DNA of 45,522 bases. Source: JBKECF01 sp047974375. Lineage in GTDB: Bacteria > Bacillota > Clostridia > Lachnospirales > CAMZNU01. Positions 1 through 7,498 of the stretch are shown here, piece by piece. The position numbers and the translations under genes are program-made. The notes under the pieces were generated by a model. It searched no databases. It was not told the DNA's origin and saw nothing but the letters and a program-made list of their open reading frames with translations. Each line of letters begins with the position of its first letter. The first letter of the stretch is position 1. The DNA lies in NCBI GenBank assembly GCA_047974375.1, contig JBKECF010000059.1, positions 1 to 45,522 of the forward strand, written 5' to 3'.

Positions 1-307
1 GGGAAGCATTCAAGAAATGACAGAGGGGAATATTTATGATGCTATAGAAAGTCATTGTAAAAACAAAAAAATTGCCTATGTTCATTTTAGGAATGTAAAA
101 GGTAAAGTGCCCTGCTATGACGAAGTGTTTATTGACGAAGGCGATATTGACATGATAAAGGCGTTAAAGGTTTTTAAAGAATTTAATTATGACGGTGTTT
201 TAATTCCTGACCATACTCCAGAAATAGGAGAACGGGCAGGATGGTATACAGGTATGGCATATGCTGTGGGTTATTTGAAGTGTGCACTTAAGTTTATTGA
301 TGGGTAG
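1..307 (+). CDS. uxuA: Mannonate dehydratase, C-terminal part (5' truncated by window edge)
   Basis: The open frame runs in from the left edge (codons in phase with position 2), so only about the last 100 residues of a roughly 350-residue enzyme are visible. The segments IAYVHFRNVKGKVP, EVFIDEGDID, VLIPDHTP and GWYTGMAYAVGYLK match the conserved C-terminal part of UxuA, including the metal-site region of this TIM-barrel enzyme. The family dehydrates D-mannonate to 2-keto-3-deoxygluconate in hexuronate breakdown. It ends 22 bases before the sugar-binding lipoprotein gene and is probably the upstream member of the same operon. An internal ATG at 17 is not the real start. Confidence 0.88.
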   Translation, partial: GSIQEMTEGNIYDAIESHCKNKKIAYVHFRNVKGKVPCYDEVFIDEGDIDMIKALKVFKEFNYDGVLIPDHTPEIGERAGWYTGMAYAVGYLKCALKFIDG

Positions 308-329
308 ATGAAAAATTAGGAGGTATAAA

Positions 330-1619
330 ATGAGAAAATTAATGATGGCTTTGTTAGGGAGCGTTATGATACTAAGTTTTAGTGGATGTGGAAATAGCTC
401 TTCAGATGCAGTTAATGAAGATACAGGAAATGTAAATAGCGAGGAAAAAGAAGCTAATATAAGAATGATAGTTATAGAAAATACTATATCAGATATTGAA
501 CAAATTTTAGCAGATTACAAAAATGAAAAACCAAATGTAAATGTAGAGTTAGTTCCATCGCCGGATTTTACAGCTATGGCACAAAGTATGTTGGCATCAC
601 ACCAAGCTGGAGATGATTATGATTTAACTATGGTAAACCACACTGAAACAAGGGCTTATGTAAAAGGTGAAGTATTATTACCGCTAGACAGCTATATAGA
701 AAGAGATGGTGTGAATTATGAAGATATTATATTCGAATCTCAATTAGAAAGTGGTAAGGTTGATGGGGTTCAATATGCTATTCCAACGAGTACAGACACT
801 CGTGTATTAGCAGTGAATAAAGATTTGTTTGCTAAATACGGCCTTGATTACCCTGAAACTATGGATGATATGTTAGAAGTTGCTAAAGTGATTACAGAAA
901 ATGGTGATTATGGATTTGTAAATTCTATGGCAAGACATGACTATGTATCTACTTATGAGCAAGGTGTGTTTTTAAAAAGTGTAGGTGGCTCACTATATGA
1001 AATTAAAGAGGGTAAACCGATAGCAACTATTAATACACCTGAAATGAAAGAGTATTTAAATTTTAATTTGGAACTTTTAAAGTATATGCCGAAAGATTGT
1101 TTAACTATGACGGAGGATGATGGTAGAAAGTCTTTTGCTTCTGGAAATGTAGGGATGTATATTTATGGTCCATGGGAATTTGAATTTTTGGCAGATTTAG
1201 ACTTAGATTTTGAAGTGGATTTAATATTAATTCCTGCAGGTGAAGCTGGACATTACTCTACATCTGGTGGTTTTCAGATGGCAATAGGGAGTGGTACTAA
1301 AGAACCGGATGCGGCGTGGGACTTGATGAAATTTATAACAACATCACCTGAAAATATGAGTTTAATGGCTAAAGATGGTTTACCAACTTTTAAAGAATCA
1401 TTTAATTATGGACAATTTACAGACGAAAAATATGCGACTTTCAAAGAACAATTACAAACATCCTATTTACCTCAAGAGCCAGTAGCCAATTTAAATGAGG
1501 TTGTGGCAGATTTTAGTTCATATTGGGAAGACATGTTATTTGGTAAAATTACTGTAGATGAATATTGCGAGTCTGCTCAAAAAAGTGTACAAGAATTATT
1601 AGATAAAAATAGTCAATAG
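330..1619 (+). CDS. Sugar ABC transporter substrate-binding lipoprotein (family 1, MalE-like)
   Basis: This is a 429-residue extracellular binding protein with a lipoprotein signal peptide (hydrophobic segment 4-19, lipobox ending at Cys20). The middle and C-terminal parts have family 1 features, such as the GNVGMYIYGPWEFE segment and the GGFQMAIGSGTKEPDAAW segment. It should deliver a sugar or oligosaccharide to the two permeases that follow at 1916 and 2818. No ATPase is in this operon, so a shared MsmK/MalK-type ATPase elsewhere is likely (inference). The AGGAGG ribosome site sits just upstream. The protein ends ...SQ and its TAG stop lies inside the AGTCAATAGACC end of a repeat element, so the native C-terminus may have been replaced by a few residues. 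Confidence 0.9.
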   Translation: MRKLMMALLGSVMILSFSGCGNSSSDAVNEDTGNVNSEEKEANIRMIVIENTISDIEQILADYKNEKPNVNVELVPSPDFTAMAQSMLASHQAGDDYDLTMVNHTETRAYVKGEVLLPLDSYIERDGVNYEDIIFESQLESGKVDGVQYAIPTSTDTRVLAVNKDLFAKYGLDYPETMDDMLEVAKVITENGDYGFVNSMARHDYVSTYEQGVFLKSVGGSLYEIKEGKPIATINTPEMKEYLNFNLELLKYMPKDCLTMTEDDGRKSFASGNVGMYIYGPWEFEFLADLDLDFEVDLILIPAGEAGHYSTSGGFQMAIGSGTKEPDAAWDLMKFITTSPENMSLMAKDGLPTFKESFNYGQFTDEKYATFKEQLQTSYLPQEPVANLNEVVADFSSYWEDMLFGKITVDEYCESAQKSVQELLDKNSQ

Positions 1620-1874
1620 ACCTTTGCGTCAGTGGGGACTTATACCCCCTCACTGAACGGCGAATTCGGGCGTATAACTGAGTTGGTCGCATACTTGGTT
1701 GCATAGTCGAGCAGAAAGCACAGCTTTCGACCAGACTTGGTTGCATAGTCGAACAGAAAGCAAAAGCTTTCGACCGGACTCGAGCAATAAAGCAGAGCTT
1801 TATGACCAGAGCAGTTTACGTAGTAAACGACCAGATGTATACATTGAGGTGGGGGTCTAATTCTTACCAATTAA
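1611..1874 (+). repeat. Hairpin-rich repeat element, long copy (R1)
   Basis: This is the longest copy of the six-member family. It begins AGTCAATAGACC and ends GGTCTAATTCTTACCAATTAA; the ends are imperfect inverted repeats (AATAGACC against GGTCTAATT). A first hairpin pairs CAGTGGGG with CCCTCACTG near 1630-1664. It is followed by a chain of small hairpins (AAGC/GCTTT and GTTTAC/GTAAAC stems) separated by repeated GACCAGA. It lies between the binding-protein gene and the first permease gene of one operon and overlaps the former's stop codon. Copy R6 (43481-43723) is closely similar in reverse orientation. An open frame through it (from 1802) is not a gene. Confidence 0.85.
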
Positions 1875-1915
1875 GATTTGAAAATTTCAGAAAATTAGCT
1901 ATTAAGGAGAGAACT

Positions 1916-2815
1916 ATGTTTGAATCGAAAAGAAATAAATACTTTCCATATATAGTGGTTTCACCAGGGGTTTTACTTCTTGTGGTTATTATTTTTTTAC
2001 CATTTTTGCAAAATACATTTTATAGTTTTACAGATTATGCACTAATGAATATAAACTACAAAATCGTATGGTTTGACAACTATATTAATATTATGCAAAA
2101 AGGCGAATTTATTGAAGCTCTTGGAAAAACACTTACATGGGTAATACTGAATATGCTTCTTATGGTTTTTCTGGGGGTTCTTGCAGCTTTCATACAAAAT
2201 TCAAAATCTATAAAGGGCAAAGGGGTTTTACAAGTGTTTCTTCTGTTTCCTTGGGTTCTGCCAGAGGTTGTAACTGGCTATACATGGAAGTTGCTTTTTA
2301 ATTATCAAAGTGGACCTTACTATGTTTTGGCAGAGCATTTGCATTTAATACCACAAAATGAAGATATTTTTTCCAATGGAGTTACAGCTTTATTTGCGGC
2401 GGTATTAGCAAACGTATGGCGAAGCTTTCCTATTATAGCAGTAACTATATACGCAAAATTGCAAACTCTTTCAACGGAACAAGTGGAAGCTGCAATGCTC
2501 GATGGTGCTAGTCGCTATGATGTGTTTCGCTCAATAGAGTTTCCACATATTGGACAAACACTTTTATCAATTACAAGCTTGTGTTTCATTTGGACTTTTA
2601 ATTCTTTTGGTATATTGAAGATAATGACCAATGGAGGACCAGCACAAGCCACAGAAGTATTATCTTTGTTATTGCAGAAAAAGGCTTTTGAATTTTATGA
2701 CTATTCATATGCTTCAGCCTTTGCAGTGATGATGATTTTATCATTATTAGGCGGAATATTACTATTAAATATTTTACCACGCTACCTTTATGGCAAAAAA
2801 AATAAGGAGGTGTAA
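1916..2815 (+). CDS. Sugar ABC transporter permease (MalF/UgpA-like)
   Basis: This is a 299-residue inner-membrane permease with about six transmembrane segments, the first at residues ~15-37. It carries the EAA-loop region in the form EQVEAAMLDGASRYDVFRSIEFPHI, the contact surface for the ATPase. The start is taken at ATG 1916 because AAGGAGAG lies 6-12 bases upstream; an earlier in-frame ATG at 1802 would add residues encoded by the repeat element. It is the first of a permease pair with the gene at 2818 and works with the binding protein at 330. Family assignment is secure; the sugar is unknown. Confidence 0.92.
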   Translation: MFESKRNKYFPYIVVSPGVLLLVVIIFLPFLQNTFYSFTDYALMNINYKIVWFDNYINIMQKGEFIEALGKTLTWVILNMLLMVFLGVLAAFIQNSKSIKGKGVLQVFLLFPWVLPEVVTGYTWKLLFNYQSGPYYVLAEHLHLIPQNEDIFSNGVTALFAAVLANVWRSFPIIAVTIYAKLQTLSTEQVEAAMLDGASRYDVFRSIEFPHIGQTLLSITSLCFIWTFNSFGILKIMTNGGPAQATEVLSLLLQKKAFEFYDYSYASAFAVMMILSLLGGILLLNILPRYLYGKKNKEV

Positions 2816-2817
2816 AT

Positions 2818-3654
2818 GTGGCAGGAATGAATAAAAACAAAGCATATATCGGGTTTAAATATATGTTGTTTATTTTGTTAACAGCGTTTTTAGTTTTCCC
2901 CTTGTATTGGATTATTTCTACAGCCTTTAGAAGTAATACTGAAATTTTAAGTTCAAATGTTTCATTAATACCTAAATCATTTACATTGGAACATTTTAAA
3001 GTACTATTTGTCGACATTGATATATTAAATTGTATGAAAAATAGTTTAACTATTACCTTGTTCACTGTTTTTATAAGTGTTTTTGTTGGGGCTTTAATGG
3101 CATATATATTAGAAAGATATGTTTTTAAAGGACGGAATACTATACAAAACATGATTTTATTTACTCAATTTGTCCCAATGGTCTCATATATAATTCCTTT
3201 GTATTTAATTATGAGTAAATTAGGACTTTTAAATACTTATGCATCTTTAATTATTACTTATTTAGGAGTGGCGTTACCTGTTGGTGTTGTAATGTTAGTA
3301 AACTTTATTAAAGATGTGCCTATTGCTTTAGAAGAAGCTGCTCGCATTGATGGTTGTACAAATTTACAAATAATGTTAAAAATAGTTTTACCTTTATCGG
3401 TATCTGGAATTATTTCTACTAGTATTTATATTTTTATAACCATATGGCAAGAGTACTTAGTAGCAGTATCTTTTATAACAAGAGAAAGTGCCTACACAGT
3501 GTCCCTTGCTTTAACGAAATTTCAAGGAGCACATGGAACGGATTGGGGTGGAATAATGGCGGGAGCCGTATTTATTTCCATACCAACTTTGGCATTGTTT
3601 GTATGCTTCAGGAAGCTATTTACCGATAGGTTATCAGGTGGCGTGAAAGGATAA
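2818..3654 (+). CDS. Sugar ABC transporter permease (MalG/UgpE-like)
   Basis: This is a 278-residue membrane protein, the second permease of the importer. The EAA loop is seen as ALEEAARIDGCTNLQIMLKIVLPL, and there are about six hydrophobic segments. The gene starts with GTG at 2818, chosen because AAGGAGG ends 7 bases upstream; ATG 2827 would leave 16 bases. The spacing to the first permease is two bases, which indicates translational coupling. It pairs with the MalF-like protein to form the channel. Confidence 0.92.
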   Translation: MAGMNKNKAYIGFKYMLFILLTAFLVFPLYWIISTAFRSNTEILSSNVSLIPKSFTLEHFKVLFVDIDILNCMKNSLTITLFTVFISVFVGALMAYILERYVFKGRNTIQNMILFTQFVPMVSYIIPLYLIMSKLGLLNTYASLIITYLGVALPVGVVMLVNFIKDVPIALEEAARIDGCTNLQIMLKIVLPLSVSGIISTSIYIFITIWQEYLVAVSFITRESAYTVSLALTKFQGAHGTDWGGIMAGAVFISIPTLALFVCFRKLFTDRLSGGVKG

Positions 3655-3657
3655 AAC

Positions 3658-4359
3658 ATGATAAATCCAAACCAAATAAAAAACTTAAATGATGACGAAC
3701 TATTCCAATTAATGAAAGAACATCTATACACAGGGGTTATTACAGACATAATGGATACCATGGGTTTAACCCATCAGTTTTTACCAACCTACATTACCCC
3801 ATTGGATAGAAATATGTTACTTGCAGGACGAGCCTTTACCATACAAGAGGCAGATTGCACAGGAACTCATCTTTTCCACAAAAACGTTGAAAAACCTTTC
3901 GGGGTAATGTTCGAGGCATTGGATTCAATGAAAAAGAACGACGTGTACATTTGTGCAGGAGGTTACCCAAGGTATGCATATTTTGGTGGACTAATGGCAA
4001 CAAGAATGAAAATACTGGGAGCAGCTGGGGCAGTAGTTTGTGGTTTTGTAAGAGATACTAAAGAAGTTTTATCCATAGGAATGCCTACATTCTCCAGAGG
4101 ATGTTACGCCCAAGACCAAGGCATACGAGGTAGAGTTATTGATTATAAATGTCAAATTGAATTTGATAATGGTGTATTAGTGAATTATGGCGATATAATA
4201 TTTGGCGACGTAGATGGAGTACTAGCAATTCCAAAAGAACATGAGCAAGAAATAATTAAAAAGGCTTTTGAAAAGGTTTTTGGAGAGAATGAAGTAAGAG
4301 AAGCTATATTAAAGGGAATGAGTGTAGTAGAAGCTTTTGAAACTTATGGAATCATGTAA
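3658..4359 (+). CDS. RraA-like / dimethylmenaquinone-methyltransferase-fold protein
   Basis: This 233-residue protein has the RraA-family core: GGLMATRMKILGAAGAVVCGFVRD near residues 110-133 (Arg132-Asp133 at the usual active-site position) and GDIIFGDVDGVLAIP near 178-192. Members are trimeric and several are aldolases (4-hydroxy-4-methyl-2-oxoglutarate aldolase) or oxaloacetate decarboxylases; others bind RNase E, which is not relevant here. Beginning four bases after the permease stop, it belongs to the sugar-transport operon, so a metabolic lyase acting on a sugar-acid product is the most plausible role (inference). A hairpin terminator follows at 4394. Confidence 0.8.
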   Translation: MINPNQIKNLNDDELFQLMKEHLYTGVITDIMDTMGLTHQFLPTYITPLDRNMLLAGRAFTIQEADCTGTHLFHKNVEKPFGVMFEALDSMKKNDVYICAGGYPRYAYFGGLMATRMKILGAAGAVVCGFVRDTKEVLSIGMPTFSRGCYAQDQGIRGRVIDYKCQIEFDNGVLVNYGDIIFGDVDGVLAIPKEHEQEIIKKAFEKVFGENEVREAILKGMSVVEAFETYGIM

Positions 4360-4393
4360 CAGGTAATGAATAAGAACTTAATATATAGCCAAA

Positions 4394-4420
4394 AAAAGAG
4401 CGATTTTTTATCGCTCTTTT
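4394..4420 (+). terminator. Rho-independent-type hairpin after the first sugar operon
   Basis: An 11-base perfect stem (AAAAGAGCGAT paired with ATCGCTCTTTT) with a five-T loop lies 35 bases after the RraA-like gene. The right arm ends in TTTT. It separates the uxuA-transporter-RraA operon from the M24 peptidase operon. Confidence 0.75.
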
Positions 4421-4434
4421 AAATAAAAGTTTTG

Positions 4435-4486
4435 CATAAGCTTTTTTTAAAAGCTTATGGGGTTTGGGGCAGAGCTCCCAAGGTTT
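4435..4486. repeat. Second hairpin and G-rich/GGAGCTCC-like stretch
   Basis: CATAAGCTTTT (4435-4445) pairs with AAAAGCTTATG (4449-4459). It is followed by GGGGTTTGGGGCAGAGCTCCC, which can form a further stem. This lies between the terminator and the M24 gene. It looks like a dispersed intergenic element, but no second copy is in this window, so its repeat nature is unproved. Confidence 0.35.
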
Positions 4487-4537
4487 TTATGTTTAGCAAC
4501 TACCCCGTTGTTATTAACCCAAAGTAAGGAGTAAAAA

Positions 4538-5689
4538 ATGAAAAAAGAAAAAATGATTTTTGACTTACTTAACGCTAAAAAAATAAATGGTCTAATATTT
4601 TTCAGACCAGATGAATTAGTTATGGCATTTGGCTATCGCCCCTATTGGGGTATAAGCGTAGGAGTATACTATAGTAGTGGTGAAAAAGTTTTATACATAC
4701 CAGACATAGAGCCAAAGGATTATTTACCGAAATCTACAACCATAAAAGAATTTCCTTGGAGTACAAAGGAAGACGCTTTCCGTATTTTATATAATTTAAT
4801 AGGCGAAGATTTGAAAAATTGCAACAATAATAATATTTCTTTCATAAAATCCATTGGAAGAAGTACAACTCCGATTTTATCGGGGGAATACCCGCCGTTG
4901 CCCGAGGACTTTATTGAAGGAATAATGGCAATAGGCAACTTTATAAATATAGAAAATGACATAATAAATTTATACTCATTTAAAGATGAAAATGACATAG
5001 CTGGTCTTAGGTTATGTCATAAAGTTGTTAAAAAAGGAATTGATGCTTTTTATGAAAATTTGAAAGCAGGCAACTCCGAGTGCTATGTGGCGGCTCAAAT
5101 GGAATTTGCCATTAGATGTGCTATGGAGGACGAAGGTGTAACCAACGCCCGTGGTTATGCTCAAGTGCAAAGTGGTATAAATAGTTCCTATGGTGCGAAG
5201 TTTAATTTGCCTACTAATAAAAAATTGGAACATGGCGAATTTGTTTTAACGGAATTTGCGGTTGTGGTTAACGGGTACTGGGCAGATATTACAAGAACGG
5301 CTATAGTTGGCAGTGCTACAGAAAAACAAAGAGAATTATTTAACGCTCTTAAATCAGCACAGGAAAATGCCATTAAAAATATAAAGCCCAATGTTAAAAT
5401 GTCAGAAATTTATAATATTGCATATAATTCTTTGGCAAAACATAACTTAGAAAAATACTTCCCACATGCCCTTGGTCATGGAGTGGGTTTTAGATATCAT
5501 GACCCTTACGGAAATATTACTAAAAATTCCACTGAAGTTTTAAAGACTGGCATGGTGGTTACTATTGAACCAGGTATATACCATGAAAGTTTTGGTGGCA
5601 TAAGAATAGAGGATAATATATTAGTAACTAATAATGGCTACGAAAATTTGTCCCTATACAATAAGGGGGTTACAAATGAAAATAAATGA
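4538..5689 (+). CDS. M24 (Xaa-Pro aminopeptidase/creatinase-fold) family protein
   Basis: This 383-residue protein has an N-terminal creatinase-like domain (about 1-145) and a C-terminal pita-bread domain (about 155-370). Expected metal-ligand positions are Glu239 (normally Asp, in the segment LTEFAVVVNGYWAD), Asp250, His314 (ALGHGVG), Glu344 (IEPGIY) and Glu358 (IRIEDN). The first ligand is thus Glu instead of Asp, so metal use may be altered or it may act like the creatinase/prolidase-like members. AAGTAAGGAG precedes the start. The last 14 bases overlap the SDR gene. Being in a sugar operon, its substrate may not be a peptide (inference). Confidence 0.85.
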   Translation: MKKEKMIFDLLNAKKINGLIFFRPDELVMAFGYRPYWGISVGVYYSSGEKVLYIPDIEPKDYLPKSTTIKEFPWSTKEDAFRILYNLIGEDLKNCNNNNISFIKSIGRSTTPILSGEYPPLPEDFIEGIMAIGNFINIENDIINLYSFKDENDIAGLRLCHKVVKKGIDAFYENLKAGNSECYVAAQMEFAIRCAMEDEGVTNARGYAQVQSGINSSYGAKFNLPTNKKLEHGEFVLTEFAVVVNGYWADITRTAIVGSATEKQRELFNALKSAQENAIKNIKPNVKMSEIYNIAYNSLAKHNLEKYFPHALGHGVGFRYHDPYGNITKNSTEVLKTGMVVTIEPGIYHESFGGIRIEDNILVTNNGYENLSLYNKGVTNENK

Positions 5690-6449
5690 TTTATTTAGTG
5701 TAAAAGACAAAATAGTAATGATTACCGGTTCTACTAGAGGCATAGGCAGAGCTATAGCAGAAGGCTTTATAGCAAATGGAGCTAAGGTAATTATACATGG
5801 TAGCTCAGAAGAAAAGGCGAAAAAAGTCTGCCAAGAAATAAATGCCTACGACTTTATAGGAGCTTCATTTTTAAATATGGATGAAGTTCATGAAATGAGC
5901 AATAAACTTAAAAATAAATTTGATAAAATAGATGTTTTAATAAACAATGCAGGTTTTGAAGAACATTTCACTATAGATAAAATGAAAATAGAAATGTTAG
6001 ATGATATATATAACGTTAATACTAAGGCGCATTATATTTTAACTAGCAACTTAATTGACCTACTAAAAAAATCAGACTATCCATCAATTATAAATGTTAC
6101 TTCAATTCATCAGCTTATTCCGGTGCGAGAAAATTCGCCCTATTGCATGGCAAAAGCTGCCCTAGATATGTTTACAAAAGTAGGAGCTTTGGAATTTGGT
6201 AGCCTTGGTATTAGGGTTAATAACCTAGCCCCCGGTGCAATTGCTACAGAAATGAACGAGAACCTTTTAGATGACTTAGAAAAAGAAACAGGAGTTAGTT
6301 TTGGCCAGTGGGTACCCTTAGGCAGAGTTGGGGATAAAGATGAAATGGTAGGACCTGCAATTTATTTGGCAAGTAAAGCATCAAGTTATATGACTGGTGC
6401 AACCCTATTTGTTGATGGCGGCTATAAAGAAAACTTGCTAAGGTATTAG
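5676..6449 (+). CDS. Short-chain dehydrogenase/reductase (SDR)
   Basis: This is a 257-residue classical SDR, an NAD(P)-dependent Rossmann oxidoreductase. Visible motifs are TGSTRGIG (17-24), NNAG (90-93), the catalytic Ser143, Tyr156 and Lys160 (YCMAK), and the C-terminal FVDGG. The start is ATG 5676, with AAGGGGG upstream and a 14-base overlap with the M24 gene; a longer frame from 5634 lacks a ribosome site and runs inside the M24 gene. Its relatives include gluconate and mannonate-type sugar-acid dehydrogenases, which would fit uxuA at the window start, but the substrate is not determined. Confidence 0.92.
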   Translation: MKINDLFSVKDKIVMITGSTRGIGRAIAEGFIANGAKVIIHGSSEEKAKKVCQEINAYDFIGASFLNMDEVHEMSNKLKNKFDKIDVLINNAGFEEHFTIDKMKIEMLDDIYNVNTKAHYILTSNLIDLLKKSDYPSIINVTSIHQLIPVRENSPYCMAKAALDMFTKVGALEFGSLGIRVNNLAPGAIATEMNENLLDDLEKETGVSFGQWVPLGRVGDKDEMVGPAIYLASKASSYMTGATLFVDGGYKENLLRY

Positions 6450-6460
6450 GAAGGGGAAAA

Positions 6461-7483
6461 ATGAATAGAAATCACGGTTGCCGTATTACTACAGACATAG
6501 TTATTAAAGGGAATAAAGCTTTGGTAATGGAAAATCAGTTATTAAGGCTAACTTTACTACTAGATAGAGGAACGGACATCATAGAATTATTATACAAACC
6601 TAAGGATTTAGATCTAATGTGGAGATCTCCTGTTCCGTTACATCGTAAATCCGACTTTATTTCTTCCACTGGAAATAGTTTAGGGAATTACCTAGACCAT
6701 AATTCCGGTGGATGGCAAGAAATATTGCCCAATGGTGGAAGTGAATGTTTTTATAAAGGTGCATGCCTAGGAATGCATGGAGAAATTTCCAACATTCCAT
6801 GGGAGTATTCTATTTTAGAGGATCATGCAAGTAAAATAACAATTTGTTTTTCAATTACTACTTTGCGTTCTCCTTTTTCTCTGGAGAAAAAAATAACATT
6901 AAAGGAAAATGATAGTGCTATTTATATAGAAGAAACTCTACAAAATTTAGCAAAAGAACCTATGGAGTTAATGTGGGGACATCACCCAACTATTGGCAAA
7001 CCTTTTTTAGATGAGTCTTGCAAAATTTTTACTAATGGAAAAAATGGCTTTACCCTATCTACGGAGGATTTTAAAACCCAAAGGTTAGCACCCAATAGTA
7101 AATTTAATTGGCCAATAGCAACAGGGAAAAAAGGCACAATAGATTTATCAAAAATTCCAAAGGAATGCAATAATACAGCAGACATGATTTATCTTTGTAA
7201 TTTTCCGAAAAAAGCAGAATACTATGTTCACAATAAAAACATGAATATAAGTTACGGAATGAATTGGAATGGTGAAATGTTTCCTTACTTATGGATGTGG
7301 CTAGTGTGTAACGGTGCTGGGGGCTACCCTTGGTATGGTAGAACTTACAATTTAGCCTTAGAACCATGGACCAGTTATTCGGCAAAGGGTTTAACAGGGG
7401 CTATAGAAAATAAAAGTGCATTGCATTTAAAAGAGGAAGAAGTTATAAAAACAGAATTTCAATTTTATATAAAAGAAGATTAG
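6461..7483 (+). CDS. Aldose-1-epimerase-like protein (DUF4432-type galactose-mutarotase fold)
   Basis: This 340-residue protein is mostly beta-strand in pattern. It has the histidine-containing motifs expected of the mutarotase superfamily: GMHGE (His106) and MWGHHP (His174/His175), plus a C-terminal region rich in Trp and Tyr that could contact sugar. It likely interconverts or isomerises a sugar anomer released by the neighbouring GH38 enzymes. It starts 11 bases after the SDR gene with AGGAAGGGG upstream and is followed 15 bases later by the first GH38 gene. Confidence 0.75.
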   Translation: MNRNHGCRITTDIVIKGNKALVMENQLLRLTLLLDRGTDIIELLYKPKDLDLMWRSPVPLHRKSDFISSTGNSLGNYLDHNSGGWQEILPNGGSECFYKGACLGMHGEISNIPWEYSILEDHASKITICFSITTLRSPFSLEKKITLKENDSAIYIEETLQNLAKEPMELMWGHHPTIGKPFLDESCKIFTNGKNGFTLSTEDFKTQRLAPNSKFNWPIATGKKGTIDLSKIPKECNNTADMIYLCNFPKKAEYYVHNKNMNISYGMNWNGEMFPYLWMWLVCNGAGGYPWYGRTYNLALEPWTSYSAKGLTGAIENKSALHLKEEEVIKTEFQFYIKED

Positions 7484-7498
7484 TAATAGGAGGATGCA

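Noticed and set aside
1640..1870. Open frames inside the long repeat copies (also 43416-43701)
   Set aside because: They follow the repeat's hairpin sequence on both strands, have no ribosome site and no resemblance to proteins.
1611..1874. CRISPR-like array in the repeated hairpin units
   Set aside because: The units are few, unequal in length, not separated by spacers of constant size, and no cas gene is present.
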